The translations under genes were made by a program, and so were the position numbers. From Amyelois transitella (Eukaryota; Arthropoda; Insecta; Lepidoptera; Pyralidae): DNA of 64,000 nucleotides. Where the stretch lies: assembly GCF_032362555.1 (NCBI RefSeq), contig NC_083525.1, positions 2,341,501 to 2,405,500 of the forward strand. The letters run 5' to 3'. The notes below the pieces were generated by a model, which ran no database searches, was not told the DNA's origin, and saw only the letters and a list, made by a program, of their open reading frames with translations. Below, piece by piece: positions 12,101 through 23,282 of the stretch. Every line of letters begins with the position of its first letter. Position 1 is the first letter of the stretch.

Positions 12101-15100
12101 GTTTGCACAGGATTGTAGCAGTGCGACTCAAACTTTCATTAATAGCTTTAAATCGGTCACATACTAAACTCACAGTGCAGGCAAACTGGGCATCAAGAAG
12201 AATCATGATTTTCCATAAGATACAGTACATTAGGTAGTACAGTAAATCAACTGAAACATAATTGAGGTTATAGCAAAGTGCACAATTCGGAGTTGCAAAA
12301 TTAAGCCTAACATTATCATAACGAGCTCATAATTTATTGAAACTAGATGAAGGAAGAACGGAATAATAATATGCAGATTTCTGTGGATGGGAATACAGTT
12401 TATAAAATTTTAATAAACATCAATGTTTATACATAAATAATATCATCTAGGTTTGGTGATGACATCTTACTGAACCCTGCTAAAAAGCAACTAGAGCATT
12501 ATTTTGACCCGATTTTATATTATTGAAGTTACATTCTTTTACACTTTACCAGATATTATGCAGCCACTTACTTGCTTCATACTTATCTTCATACCTCGCC
12601 CAGATACTAACAAAGTAACAGGATAAAACAATGAAACACCACGATATATAGATTATAAGACATGCGCTCAGGCGGCGTTCCCTCGCGCAAGAGTATTGAA
12701 AGCGAAGGTTATTGTCCACCTGGAAAATTTCATTAATTCAGTCATATAATCACTTCTTTATCCCTTGCGGAGAAGATAAAGCCAGCAGTCTTGAAAGACT
12801 GACCGGCTACAACTATTAGGCTTAATGATATAATGAGATGCAAATAGGTTGCTAGCCCATCGCCTAAAAGAAGAATCCCAAGTTTACAAGCCCATACCTT
12901 GTTTATCACCTGAAAATTACTCATAATTGCCTTGAACTTTGGTCAAGTGAGTATAAATATCACTATTTCAGGACCGAAACCGCCGAGCTTGCATGAAGAG
13001 GGTTATGAATGTGGATGAAGTGAAGGAAGTATGCAAAGATCGTGGCAAGTGGAAAGAGGTAGTCTCTGCCTACCCCTCCGGGAAAGAGGCGTGATTTGAT
13101 GTATGTATTTTAGGACATGATTAAGTTAATTTATAAAGAGAATCCAGAGCTAGACCTAGAAACGTGCTTTTAGCAAATCTGGGACTTTCTGGCCAAATGT
13201 CGATCCACTCAACCCGCGAGCTTGCATGACAGGAGTGTGTGACCTTACCAATCAACTAAAGAGCAGTGGACCCTGTTTCTGAAGCAAATAATTTATTATA
13301 TGTATAACTAGCTGTCCCGGCGAACGTTGTATTGTCATATAAATAATTTTTAAGTAATTTCTAGTTTAAAAAAAATGTTAAGGGTTGTCACGTCTATTTC
13401 CCTTGCGGGGTAACAGAGCCTTGAAAATACTGATCGGCCACGTTCAGCTGTTTGGCTTACTGATAGAATTGAGATTCACACAAAGTGACGGGTTGCTAGC
13501 CCGTCGCCTTAAAGAAGAATCCCAAGTTTATAAGCCTTTCCCTTAGTCGCCTTTTACGACATCCCATGGGAAAGAGATGGAGTAATTCTTTTTTCTATTG
13601 GTGCCGGGAACCACACGGCATACTATTAGAAAAGATTATGAAAAAGAAAGTACTTACCGAAGCAATGGTGTTCATAAACTGAATCATGATTCTCATACGA
13701 CCGGGCGCTCCGAAGACCGCAGCGCTCCCCATGAAAGCGGCCATTACGGTATCAGAGATTAACAAGAATTTGGACAAAAGTGACGACGCGTAGAAGTCAT
13801 TTATGGCGCTCTGCATGTCTGCTATCAACCACGTTATACATATCGCTACTGTGGATAAAAATTTAATTTACAATCAAGACACTATGATATTATCTGACAA
13901 AAACAAGTTCTCTATGTTTCTTTGTCAGCCGGCCGCCGTATTTTGCTCTCGACATTAATTCAACAAGGACCAAATGAAAAATGTTAATTCATCATTTTCG
14001 ATAACTAATCTTTTACATTCTAAACACAAAGAAAGCTTAATTATGACTTGGTTTCATTACTTGAACCTAAAAATATTGTTCTAGTGTCAAGAATGCTTAT
14101 AGAAAAACCCTTTTTACAGTGAAGAACTGATCTAATTAATAGTATTAAATCAATTAATAGTTTTTTTTTGTGCCGTGTGGCACCAATAGAAAAAATAAAT
14201 AGGACCACTCCATCTCTTTCCTATGGATGTCGTAAAAGGCGACTAAGGGATAGGCTTACAAACTTGGGATTCTTTTTTAGGCGATGGGCTAGCAACCTGT
14301 CACTATTTGAATCTCAATTCTATCATTAAGAAAAATAGCTGAACGTGGCCATTCAGTCCTTTCAAGACTATTGGCTCCGTCTCCGTATAGACGTGACTGT
14401 ATGTACATATGTATGCAATTAATAGTTTATTCTATGAACTTACTCATAACTGTTACAATAAGGCAGCTCCATATGCACTTGGGGACTGACAAGGAGACGA
14501 CATAGCCATTCTTATGAGACTTGAACCGCAGTGGAGCTACGCAGAAAAAACTCGACACCTGTCACATTATCTCGTATAAAAATGTTATGGCCCAAACACA
14601 AGTGAATGGTTTCTATGTAGGTAGATGCCTTGTGGTTACCGGCACTTATTTCAGCTAGTGACCTTTTTCTAACAGTCGAATAGCGACTTACTACATTTTA
14701 TTAAATAAGACAATTGTGTGGTTTCCGGCACCATTCGAAAAAAAAGAATAGGACCACTCCATCTCTTTCCCATAGATCTCGTAGGCGACTAAGGATAGGC
14801 TTACAAACTTGGGATTCTTTTTTAGGCGAAGGGTTAGCAACTTTTCACTATTTGAATCTCAATTCTATTATTAAGCCAAACAGCTGAACGTGGCCATTCA
14901 ATCTTTGCAAGACTTTTGGCTCTGTCTACCCCGCAAGGGATATAGACGTGACCATATGTATGTATGTGAGATTCAATTGTATTGACTTTCTTCCGCAGAC
15001 GTGTGTATTCTCTTGAACCTACCCTCAGTATCATCGCATGAGCACCAGTCACGGCACACTGCTTCAGCTCGGTCCACTGCTCAGACCGTGATTTCCAGCC

Positions 15101-15115
15101 GATGGGCGTTGTCAT
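9181..15115 (-). CDS. gustatory receptor GR-B, about ten exons, exon 6 collapsed
   Basis: Paralogue of GR-A and GR-C on the opposite strand. Exons in gene order: 15115-15023, 14558-14444, 13848-13658, 12719-12572, 12250-12095, (exon 6 from 11109), 11028-10843, 10547-10435, 9830-9669, 9243-9181. Lengths and phases match the paralogues (115, 148, 186 and 162 nt exons are identical in size to GR-A). It ends with ITYLVMLIQFQ, the canonical C-terminal Gr signature, and keeps LLMLVEPCYYTTAE in exon 8. Exon 6 starts well (acceptor at 11110-11112, EQLNPENIIFLS) but meets an in-frame TAA at 11066-11068, and only 81 nt separate its start from exon 7. A 48-nt intron with a weak GTTGCA donor would rescue the frame and give about 419 aa; otherwise this is a pseudogene. 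The ligand is unknown. Confidence 0.78.
9293..9515 (+). repeat. SINE-M copy in last intron of GR-B
   Basis: Starts with a mutated head ('gccgtgaggtttccggca'), lacks part of the first 60 bases, then follows the family through 'aggcgatgggctagcaacct' to 'gagataaagacgtgatcata'. Antisense to GR-B. Confidence 0.75.
10125..10328. repeat. chimera of SINE-M fragment and tRNA-SINE head
   Basis: 10125-10221 is an internal SINE-M piece (+) ending at 'cagtctttccagacc'. It runs directly into the reverse complement of the tRNA-derived SINE head (10222-10328), with the B-box-like 'ggaattcgaacc' and a terminal 'gccacagaggccg'. It lies in the intron before exon 9 of GR-B. Confidence 0.7.
10605..10805 (+). repeat. 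repeat fragments in GR-B intron 7
   Basis: 10605-10640 carries the 'tcttgcctttagtcccggtt' motif of a dispersed repeat also seen at 33805, 37745 and 47556. 10640-10805 is a diverged, 5'-truncated SINE-M copy ending 'ggagataaacatgacc'. Confidence 0.6.
12740..12915 (-). repeat. SINE-M copy, 5'-truncated
   Basis: Reverse-strand copy from 'ataatcacttctttatccct' to 'ccaagtttacaagcccata'. It lies 21 bp upstream of GR-B exon 4 in gene order, next to the splice acceptor. Confidence 0.75.
12995..13110 (+). repeat. 3' tail of the TATG-tailed LINE
   Basis: Carries 'gtggatgaagtgaaggaagt' and 'gggaaagaggcgtgatttga' followed by tgtatgtat, matching the LINE at 35884-36590. At 13306-13350 there is also an RTE-like phrase ('gctgtcccggcgaacgttgt'). 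Confidence 0.7.
13385..13624 (-). repeat. SINE-M copy, near full length
   Basis: Runs from 'gtcacgtctatttcccttgc' to 'ggtgccgggaaccacacggc', so both the tail-proximal part and the terminal hairpin are present. In an intron of GR-B, about 34 bp from the exon 3 donor. Confidence 0.85.
14170..14415 (+). repeat. SINE-M copy, near full length
   Basis: Head 'gtgccgtgtggcacc' (a shortened hairpin) through to 'acgtgactgtatgtacatat'. Antisense in intron 2 of GR-B, ending about 29 bp from exon 2. Confidence 0.85.
14714..14967 (+). repeat. SINE-M copy, near full length
   Basis: Head 'gtgtggtttccggcacc' to 'atagacgtgaccatatgtat'. The flanks share 'caattgt' on both sides, which may be part of a target-site duplication. 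In intron 1 of GR-B. Confidence 0.85.
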
Positions 15116-15924
15116 ACTTGTACCTAAAAATAAGGTAGAAATTCCAAATCATCATCGATTGTCCTCCCAGGGGACGCTGCCGTGCGGTTTCTAGCAGCTT
15201 TGGATTTTGGCGATAATCCTGGATTGATTAAGTCACTCCCGTCTGACCTCCGCAACCTTTGCAAGAGAACCTTACCCATAATTGATCACGGTAAAAGCTG
15301 CATCAGATGAATGGTCCTGATCTATTCCAATGACCTATTACTTTAGTCAATGCCTTTTCTTTTAAGACATCCGAGGTAAGAGTTGGAGTTATTCTATGGT
15401 TTAAAATCATATTTTATTACAACCTTAAGCCATACAGTGGAATTTGGCTTTTCAGTCTTTCGAGACTTGTGCCTCTCTACCCCGTAAGTGATAAATGCGT
15501 AGTCATGCATTACAATTTTAGTGATGGGGAAATATGCAAGCCTGCATTCCAATTAGTCAGATTTTTACCCATTTCTTTTCCATACAATTGCGATTTATTC
15601 CCGTACATTATAATTATACGAGACTGTCGTGTCCTTATGAGCTTTCAATAAAATGTTTAGAAGTATTTCGACTAACGTGAACTCAAAATGATGTACTTTG
15701 AGTGAGTAAAATACAATTTTTACCAACGTCATGGAAATTATTAGTAACGCTATGAAATTATTTGATAATTGTTTTTAGATAAGTACCAAGTTCACAATTT
15801 GTTTTGTACAGTTTGCATTAGAAGTACGAATTTAGGTTACCAATAATGAATACTTACAATACCGACATTGGAAGCCATTAGGTACTTGGTAGATAATCAT
15901 TCATTTGCACAGATAAACATATAT

Positions 15925-16194
15925 GCATTCATACATATAGTGACGTCTATATCCCTTGCGGGGTCGGCAGAGCCAACAGTCTTGAAAATACTGATGACTG
16001 GAGCATGTTCAACTTTTTGCCTTAATGATAGAATTGAGATTCAAATAGTAACAGGTTGCTAGCCCATCGCCTAAAAAAAGAATCTTAAGTTTATAAGCCT
16101 ATCTCTTAGTCGCTTTTTACGACATCCATGGGAAAGGGAAGGAGTGGTCCTATCCTTTTTTTGATTGGTACCGGGAACCACACGGCATAATTGA
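15925..16194 (-). repeat. SINE-M copy, near full length
   Basis: From 'catacatatagtgacgtcta' to 'taccgggaaccacacggcat'. Followed at once by a partial copy in the opposite orientation (16200-16365, + strand). Confidence 0.85.
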
Positions 16195-16711
16195 AGAATT
16201 CAAAAGATTTTGAGATTCTTCTTGTAAGTGAAGGGCTAGCAAACCGTCACTATTTGAATCTCAGTTCCATCGTTAAACCGCACAGCTAAACATGGTATTT
16301 CAGTCTTTTTAAGACTGCTGGCTCTGTCTACCTCGGAAGGGGTATAGACGATAATACATGTATGTACTAATCATTTCGTCCCGGCCGTTCCAAAACTATC
16401 TGTTACGAACCATCTAAAACAAATAGAACAATAACATGATTCATATCTAGTTAATTTTATAATAAGGTATGTTGGGATTAGTAGGTCGTATAATTTTGGA
16501 TTGGTCGAGTACCTACTAGGTGTCATTTGGCGTAACATTGGCTTATTATTTGATGGATAGAATAAAGACACACAGTTTTATTTCGTGGCTAAGCTAACTG
16601 GCACAATTGTTCATAAGAATATCTTAATATATCTAAATAATAGTAAAATATAAACCAAAAAGTAGAAAATAAATATCGATGATACAATTAGGGGAAAGTT
16701 GTAGTGCTGAA

Positions 16712-16778
16712 ATGGCTCACAATAATGCGTCGGCGCAGACACAAAATCGTTTCCCATCGATATATCTTAAAGAGCTGG
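16712..16778 (+). other. possible orphan first exon
   Basis: ATG at 16712 opens a 22-codon frame (MAHNNASAQTQNRF..., then SIYLKEL) that ends exactly at a consensus donor GTAAGTATC in phase 1. It is less AT-rich than its surroundings. It does not match the first exon of GR-C, whose second exon needs phase 0. It may be a chance ORF or the only remaining exon of a lost gene. Confidence 0.2.
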
Positions 16779-16879
16779 GTAAGTATCCCGTATGATAATA
16801 ACGTATAATTGAAATTATTGTAAACTTACATATGTAATTACTAGAGAACGCTGCTCCGAAATTCCGTTAACTTTCGTTC

Positions 16880-17078
16880 ATATAATCATTCATATAATCA
16901 CGTCTATAGCCCTTGTGGGGTTGACAGTACGATATCTGAACGTAGCATATCAGAGTTGAGATTCAAATAGTGATAGGTTGCTACCCCATCGCCTAAAAGA
17001 AGAATCCCACGTTTATAAGCCTATCGCTTAGTCGATGGTCCTATCCTTTTTTAAATTGGTGCCGGGAACCACACGGCA
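16880..17078 (-). repeat. SINE-M copy with internal deletions
   Basis: From 'atataatcacgtctatagcc' to 'ggtgccgggaaccacacggc'. The middle and the head-proximal part are shortened. Confidence 0.8.
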
Positions 17079-17261
17079 CGTTAACTTCCGTTCTCGCGGG
17101 AATTTCAGTACAACCCCTCGTAATGCTCACCCCCCCTACCCCCCAAGAGAGAGCCTACACACCAAATTGCGCTTCCTATGCCCAGTAGTTTCAGCTATCA
17201 GTCAGTCAATCACTCGGTAACGGAAGAGTTTTATATAAAGTGATTGATGATCCATTCTATT

Positions 17262-17524
17262 GTGCCGTGTGGTTCCCGGCACCGATACAAAAAAGAATAG
17301 GACCACTCCATCTCTTTCCAATGGATGTCATAAAAGGCGACTAAGGGATAGGCTTACACACTTGGGATTGTTTATTAGGCGATGGGTTAGCAACCTGTCA
17401 ATACGAGAATCTCAATTCTATCATTAAGCCAAATGACTGAATGAATGGTGACCATTCAGTCTTTTCAAGACTGTTGGCTCTGTCTACCCCGCAAGGGATA
17501 TAGACGTGACCATATGTATGTATG
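17262..17524 (+). repeat. SINE-M copy, full length, with likely TSD
   Basis: Complete from 'gtgccgtgtggttcccggca' to the (TATG)n tail. Flanks read 'gatccattct' on the left and 'gattcattct' on the right, consistent with a target-site duplication of about 10 bp with one mismatch. It ends about 150 bp upstream of the GR-C start codon. Confidence 0.88.
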
Positions 17525-17677
17525 ATTCATTCTCGAGATTAGTTGATAACGAAGGTCTAGTCTAGTCCAACAGTATTAGTGCGGTTGCGACCACTTTGAG
17601 AAAGCTTGCCAAGCATGCTTAGTATAATTCTAACTTTGTACAATATACATATTTTAATCAGTCTTGTTTTTCTAGTT

Positions 17678-20600
17678 ATGGATAAAACACATCCCATTAA
17701 CTCATTTCCTCCAGAACATCATTCAACTGACAATAAACAGTTTATTGTGAGTGGCGCCTTCGCCTTTCTACTTAGGGTAAGTAAATAATCAAGAGATTTA
17801 TATGAACTTTTCGCCGTTAAAATTATGAAATAATGAATGGATGGATGGATAAATGAATGAATTAATGAATGGATTGATAAATGAACGAATTTATGAATGA
17901 ACGATTGTAACAGCATTTAACTAATATAAGAAATGTTTCAGATGTCGAGCTTCATAGGCTTGGCTCCACTGCGGTTTAAGCGGCACAGTAATGGCTACGT
18001 TATATCTATATCTACCCCTATGTGCATATACGGTTACATACTGATAACTACTATTGGTAAACAAACATATATTATATCCTTCAGTGTACCTGATCCGCCC
18101 AGACAAACTGCGACAAGTCATGGATCAGTTAAATCAGTTATTCTACCCACAAATCTATCAATCATATCAACGAGGTCTACCTCAAATATAAATATTATTA
18201 ATTGTACATTCATCAACAAGGCATAAATGATGACGTGCTTACAACTACGGCCTCTGTGGCTCAGCGGTAGTATGCTTGTCTGTGACATCGGAGGTCCCGG
18301 GTTCGAATCCCGGCCAGGGCATGATGAGAAAAGAACTTTTTCTGATTGGCCTGGGTCTTGGGTGTTTATCTATATAAATATTTATTATAAAATATAGTAT
18401 CGTTGAGTTAGTATCTCGTAACACAAGTTTCGAACTTACTTCGAGGCTAACAAAAACTGGACTAATAAATGTCAAAATAGGTTAGGAAAGTCTTTACGTA
18501 CTCTCATTTCTAAAATATCTTATATAAAATATATTCGCTGGATTGTAACTTGATAAATTGATAGAGACTGAAATAGGCTCAAAGTAATATAGAATTTGTT
18601 TATACTCTTCATGGATCAATTTGATATCATCACATGTCACAGCATGTTTATCAATTTTATGATTTTTTTTATGTTACAGTAGTTCTGACAATATCCCTTG
18701 GTCTGAATTTAAATAAAGATTTAGGGCACTTGTCCTCAAACTTATCAAAAACAGTGATAATATCAGAAATGTCTATAATTACCATTTTGGCGACCATTGC
18801 TGTTTATTTAGCTCCAAAACGTATGAAGAGCTTGTTGAAAAATATGGAAAAAATTGCTTCTGTAAGTATTGGTATCAACGACAGAACGCCTTCCGTGGGA
18901 AATGTTCTCTTAGTCATTCAGAAAATAGGAATAATTATTATGAAAGATTCATAGGATACCCGTCAAATGTTGCTTGAATTTTATAAAAAAAATTACAATT
19001 AATTAGTCATTAAGCGTAACAGTTGAACATGGCCTGACTGTTTTCAAGACTACTGCCTCTGTCTACGCCGCAAGTGATATAGACGTAATTCTATGTATGA
19101 ATGAGTCAGTCGCAAATGTAGTCATTTTCAATTATATGCTGTTTAACACAACCGCGCGCTGGATAAATGGATGATTTCGTAAAACGGCACTCGCCCAATT
19201 ATAACGCAAGTTTTTTGATATATTGATGATGTTTGTTGATTCAGGTAGATAGAAATATCGGTGCTCCATATTCTCAGACAAAAGAACGTAGACTTTGGGC
19301 CGGTGTCATTTTCTATACATTGTTTATCATCGCGGTGACCACAAGTGACTTATGTTTTTATATGCGGGGATTTAATTGGAAGCGAAAATCTAATATCAGA
19401 GGTGGTAAGTGGTATTTGAATCTCAACGGACTTTTTAAGACAATACGTTATATTTTTTCTTCATTTAATTTGTTATTAAGAATAAGTAAAGGACTCCAAT
19501 CTGTCAATAGTGTTGCAGATGAATTTCAATCTAGAAAAATCTGTTCTACACACAATTACTTATATATGTTTCAGTTATCTTTTTCATCATGTCAAATAGC
19601 TTGTATTTAATAATAATTGTGCAAGATTTACAATTTTCGGTCATCACGACATTAGTACATGCGAGGTTCAAAGCTATAAACGAAATTTTGAGTTTCACAG
19701 CCAACCGCTTATCTGGACGCAATGGTACGACTGTTTACTTATTACTTCTTGCGCGAGGCATCACTCTCATGGAATAAACAGAAGTAGCTTATGTTACTCC
19801 TGTAGATGTTATTATATGTATATTCAGTTGTTTTTGAGATTATTCGTTACAAACCAAAAACGACATACTTATACTAATCTTTTGTCTTTACAATATTCAA
19901 TTTGTACAGTAAAAATTTCTTAAGAATAATCCAGAGCACAAAGCTCATTTTTTTTCAGTTGATAGAGAAAAAAATCCAAACAAATTAACTATTTTCGCGA
20001 TTCAAGTTGATAATCTATCGACGTTTGAAAAAACCCATACAGCCATGGTTAAGACATCTGGTAAGATATTTTGACCGATACTTCTTTTTGTCCCGGCATT
20101 AATCCTTGATCCTGAAGGTTTTTATACGAGGCGACTCCCGTCTGTCCTGTGTAACCTTTTCATGGAAACCTAACGTGTATAAGATCATGGTATTTTGACA
20201 AAACTCAATTATAAGAGAGAAATTGATTGATAATAAGAAAAAGCGCCGTTCTTAAATCTGACCCAAAAGTGCCCACAATTCTGCAGCATTGCTCCTTACA
20301 TAGCTAAAGAAATTAATTGATTCAGACTTAAACCTAAATAGTTATAGAAAATTATAACAGCAGTATTGAGAACTGATCAACAAGACAAACATACAAGACC
20401 AATTTTTAATTATTAAGTTGAAAGGGGAAAACCATAAAGATTAAAAGATTAAATGGGGAAGTCCTAGTGTAAGTCAGGTCAAGAGTACTCTAAACCGGTG
20501 AGGCAAGAGGAGTTTAAAGAAAAAAAGGGGGATCGTGACGTGACGAGTGTCAGGTCATCAATCATCAGTATTGATGGCGGTTCCTATACAAATTTTTTGT

Positions 20601-22566
20601 CCATCCTCCTTTAAATAATAAAAAAAAAACTTATTTACGAACGTTGCGTCTCCTCTTTTATGTAATTTTTAATGGGTTTGATAAGGTAGATATAATTTTG
20701 CATATTTCGTCTTGCTGACTATAATACTGTACTGATTCTCAATATAACTGGTTGTAGTAAACGGCGACCGTCGTCTAGTAGTGCCTCTGACTGACGCCGT
20801 GCAGCGCGTTGCTTCTCTTTACGGCGTTTTGTGTGACGTCGTGCATCGCATCAATATTAATTACAGCATTATTCTGATCTTCATGCTGGTCTCCTTATTG
20901 CTGCACTGCATCACTGTTCCATATTATACCTTAATGGAAATAAGTGAGTAGTTCACTTTATAGCGGGAAAATCAGCGCCTTATACACGCACAATTTAGCG
21001 TCACCTACAAAAGAATACAGGTTGTTCCCAAATCCCGCGAAAACTATAGTTTTTTCCGGGACGAAAAGTAACGTCCTTTTGCAGACTCTATATTACTATA
21101 TCTATACTAATATTATAAAGTTGAAGAGTTTGTTTGAATTGAAAAAATATTTTTGTGTTGAATAGACCATTTATCGGGGAAGGCTTAAGGCTATATAACA
21201 TGACGCTGCTACTATAAGGAGTGAAGAAATAATGGAAAATTTAAAACAAAAACAGGGTAAACTATTCATCCTTGAGAGCTTCAATGATACCCAAAATGAC
21301 TATTTCACGCGGACGAAGACACGGGCACAACTAGTGCATAATATAAGATTGGTTCAGTAGATAATACGTGAAGAGACAGCAAATATACAAACAAAACTTA
21401 CTTTCAACTTACTTTCGCATTTTTTATGTTAGTAAGGATAACTTTCTCACACACGCACACTTTTGCGTGTTCTCAAAGAAACATATAGACACTGCTAGTT
21501 AACTTTGTGTATGACCTAAAGCGTTAATTAAATTTTATTCATACAGGTCATGAAGTGAGCACCACCAACATTTATTACTCACTCATCCGATGTGCATTGT
21601 GGGTCATTATGAATTTACTGACCTTGTTTATATTAGTGGAGCCGTGTCATCGGATCGTCGAAGAGGTGATATTAATTTATTTATTGTTGCTCCATAGAAA
21701 TCCTAATGATTTATTTTATTTCAGATTTCTTAAGTTTTTTTCTGTCTACCCCGCAAGGGATATAGACGTTATTATAAGTATCAATGTATGTATATATACT
21801 TCCAGTTTTTGATTAGTATTATAACCAAATCTATCCGCATTTTCTTCCAGGGCTCGATGACCGAAAGCCTAATTTGTCACATAACGACGGTATCCCCAGT
21901 TACCGGCACGCTGGCCTCTCGCCTGGAGCTGGTCTCTCATCAGCTCAAGATGCAATCACCCTGCTTCAGGCCAATGGGGTTGTGCTTTATTGATCGACGG
22001 CTGGTTTCTTCAGTGAGTGAAGCAAACAAAATATATCAGGAATTCTATTTCCAAAAAATTATAAAATGACAATGGTTTTCATTTTTTTTTTTTCAATAAG
22101 AAACCTTTTATAATACTACCCACTTTATGTAGATGTTGTGAAGGCGATTGAAATAATATAACATTAACAAATAGTGAGACGACAATAATATTTCTAGACA
22201 ACTTGGTGCCGTGTGGTTCCCGGCACCAAAAGAAAAAATAATAGGACCACTCCATCTCTTTTCCATGGATCTTGTAAAGGGCGAATAAGGGAGATGCTTA
22301 TAAATTTGGGATGCTTTTTAAGGCGACGGGCTAGTCTAGACTGTCACTATTTTAATATCAATTCTATCATTTAGCTAAACAACTGAACGTGGCCGATCAG
22401 TCTTTCAATACTACTGGCTCTGTCTACCCTGTCTAACTTGGTATCAGGCAATCAGATGACCATAAAATACATAGCCGTAATAACAAAACTTTTTATTTTA
22501 CAGATCCTTGGAGCAGCAATTTCGTATCTGGTTGTACTAATACAGTTCCAGAACACTAATAACTAA
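17678..22566 (+). CDS. gustatory receptor GR-C, ten exons, 445 aa
   Basis: Intact member of the same receptor family. Exons: 17678-17776, 17942-18056, 18680-18861, 19245-19404, 19575-19724, 19959-20060, 20758-20943, 21547-21665, 21851-22012, 22504-22566. All are bounded by AG and GT, and the exon sizes 115, 182, 102, 186 and 162 equal those of GR-A. Marks include APLRFKRHSNGY in exon 2, HARFKAINEILSFTA in exon 5, LFILVEPCHRIVEE in exon 8, TLASRLELVSHQL and PMGLCFIDRRL in exon 9, and the terminal SYLVVLIQFQNTNN, a variant of the TYhhhhhQF signature. Several long hydrophobic segments fit a seven-pass inverted-topology receptor. The introns hold a tRNA-SINE, an RTE-like tail and SINE pieces. The ligand cannot be inferred. 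Confidence 0.9.
17818..17915 (+). repeat. degenerate GAAT-type simple repeat
   Basis: Short runs of gaatggat, gaatgaat and gataaatgaa in GR-C intron 1; AT-rich and irregular. Confidence 0.6.
18247..18445 (+). mobile_element. tRNA-derived SINE, intact Pol III promoter boxes
   Basis: The head has an A box (tggctcagcggtag) and a perfect B box (ggttcgaatcc), as in a tRNA gene, but it is followed by a non-tRNA body ('ggcctgggtcttgggtgttt') and a tail region with 'agttagtatctcgtaacaca'. The same body occurs at 29150-29343 (-), 31519-31758 (-), 32680-32800 (-) and 46272-46508 (-), so this is a dispersed SINE, not a tRNA gene. In GR-C intron 2. Confidence 0.85.
19000..19106 (+). repeat. SINE-M 3' fragment
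   Basis: Only the last 105 bases: 'gaacatggcctgactgtttt' to 'gatatagacgtaattctatg'. In GR-C intron 3. Confidence 0.7.
20100..20190 (+). repeat. fragment of the 'gcgactcccgtctg' repeat
   Basis: 'aggcgactcccgtctgtcct' and 'aacctaacgtgta' recall the repeat at 37745-37975. Diverged. Confidence 0.45.
21093..21345 (-). repeat. RTE-like LINE/SINE 3' tail
   Basis: Same phrases as 4650-4912: 'ataaagttgaagagtttgtt', 'accatttatcggggaaggct', 'cacgcggacgaaga'. In GR-C intron 7; 20965-21080 is likely more of the same element ('tttagcgtcacctacaaaag'). Confidence 0.6.
21738..21796 (+). repeat. SINE-M tail fragment near GR-C exon 9
   Basis: 'tctgtctaccccgcaaggga', then tatagacgtt and a TATG-rich end, 55 bp before the exon 9 acceptor region. 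Confidence 0.75.
22206..22432 (+). repeat. SINE-M copy, tail missing
   Basis: Full head ('gtgccgtgtggttcccggca') and body, ending at 'gtctaccctgtc' without the TATG tail. 'aacttgg' occurs on both sides. In GR-C intron 9. Confidence 0.82.
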
Positions 22567-23282
22567 CATCTTAAGCTATTAGTTACACCGTAAGAGTATT
22601 CTATGCTTTTTTCTTTATGTAAAAATTACCGCACGGTTTTTAATGGGACTTCACATTCACGGGAAATTTTAGCATCATAACTTTATTCTAGTCAATATTT
22701 GAGTGATTCGATCACGTGTTATAGTAATAGGGTGGGCATTTGTAGCAATAAATATTTAGTAACTGTAACTCTTGTGTTTCATTTTAGACATCACATTCAG
22801 TACGAGCAAGACCTTGTTAGCAATGTTAATTTTTACAGAGTGTGAATGGGAAGATTGGAAGAATAAGGCTAAGACTACCTCAAACTGACGAAATTACATG
22901 AAAAGAATAAAGTTATAGAAATAAGTTTGTAGGGCTTGCGATAAGTGGAAAGAAAGAGTTCTTTCCACTTATCGCATATATATCTTATATCGCATATATA
23001 TCGCATATATATCGCATATATATCTATATAGGCAGAGGCCTATCTTTCCAGAAAAGAGGTCAATTTAAGGAGGTCAATAATCATCCTGATACCTACCACA
23101 GGGCGTTTTAAAAATAATGAGGGATTAATGCACTATATTAACAGGTATAGCGTGACAAGAAAACACACATTGTTCTTTAATTTGGTGTTGCTTATTATAC
23201 TTACAAAGCGCTCTAATAGCCTACCAAGATAAAAAAAAATGCTATCGATTTATTAAATATTCAAACATAACTAGAACGCCCA
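22567..23282. other. 3' flank of GR-C and repeat debris
   Basis: The receptor's 3' UTR, then at about 22870-23060 a rearranged LINE-tail fragment with a hairpin and four copies of an 'atcgcatatat' unit (22971-23021). No gene is seen. Confidence 0.5.
22937..22976. repeat. perfect 18-bp inverted repeat, 4-nt loop
   Basis: Arms 22937-22954 and 22959-22976 (tgcgataagtggaaagaa and its reverse complement), loop agag. The arm sequence resembles the LINE tail phrase 'cgtggcaagtggaaagaggt'. Confidence 0.9.

Larger units (their letters stand above)
15116..17677. other. intergenic region between head-to-head GR-B and GR-C
   Basis: The space that should hold both promoters is largely filled with repeats: a fragment of the 'cgactcccgtctgacctccg' family at about 15215-15290, a diverged SINE-M piece at 15360-15510, and SINE-M copies at 15925-16194 (-), 16200-16365 (+), 16880-17078 (-) and 17262-17524 (+). 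The repeat-poor stretches are 15520-15900 and 16380-16870. I see no clear promoter. A possible orphan exon at 16712-16778 is listed separately. Confidence 0.6.

Noticed and set aside
18249-18322. tRNA gene
   Set aside because: A and B boxes are good, but the same head and the same non-tRNA body recur at several sites, so it is a SINE head.
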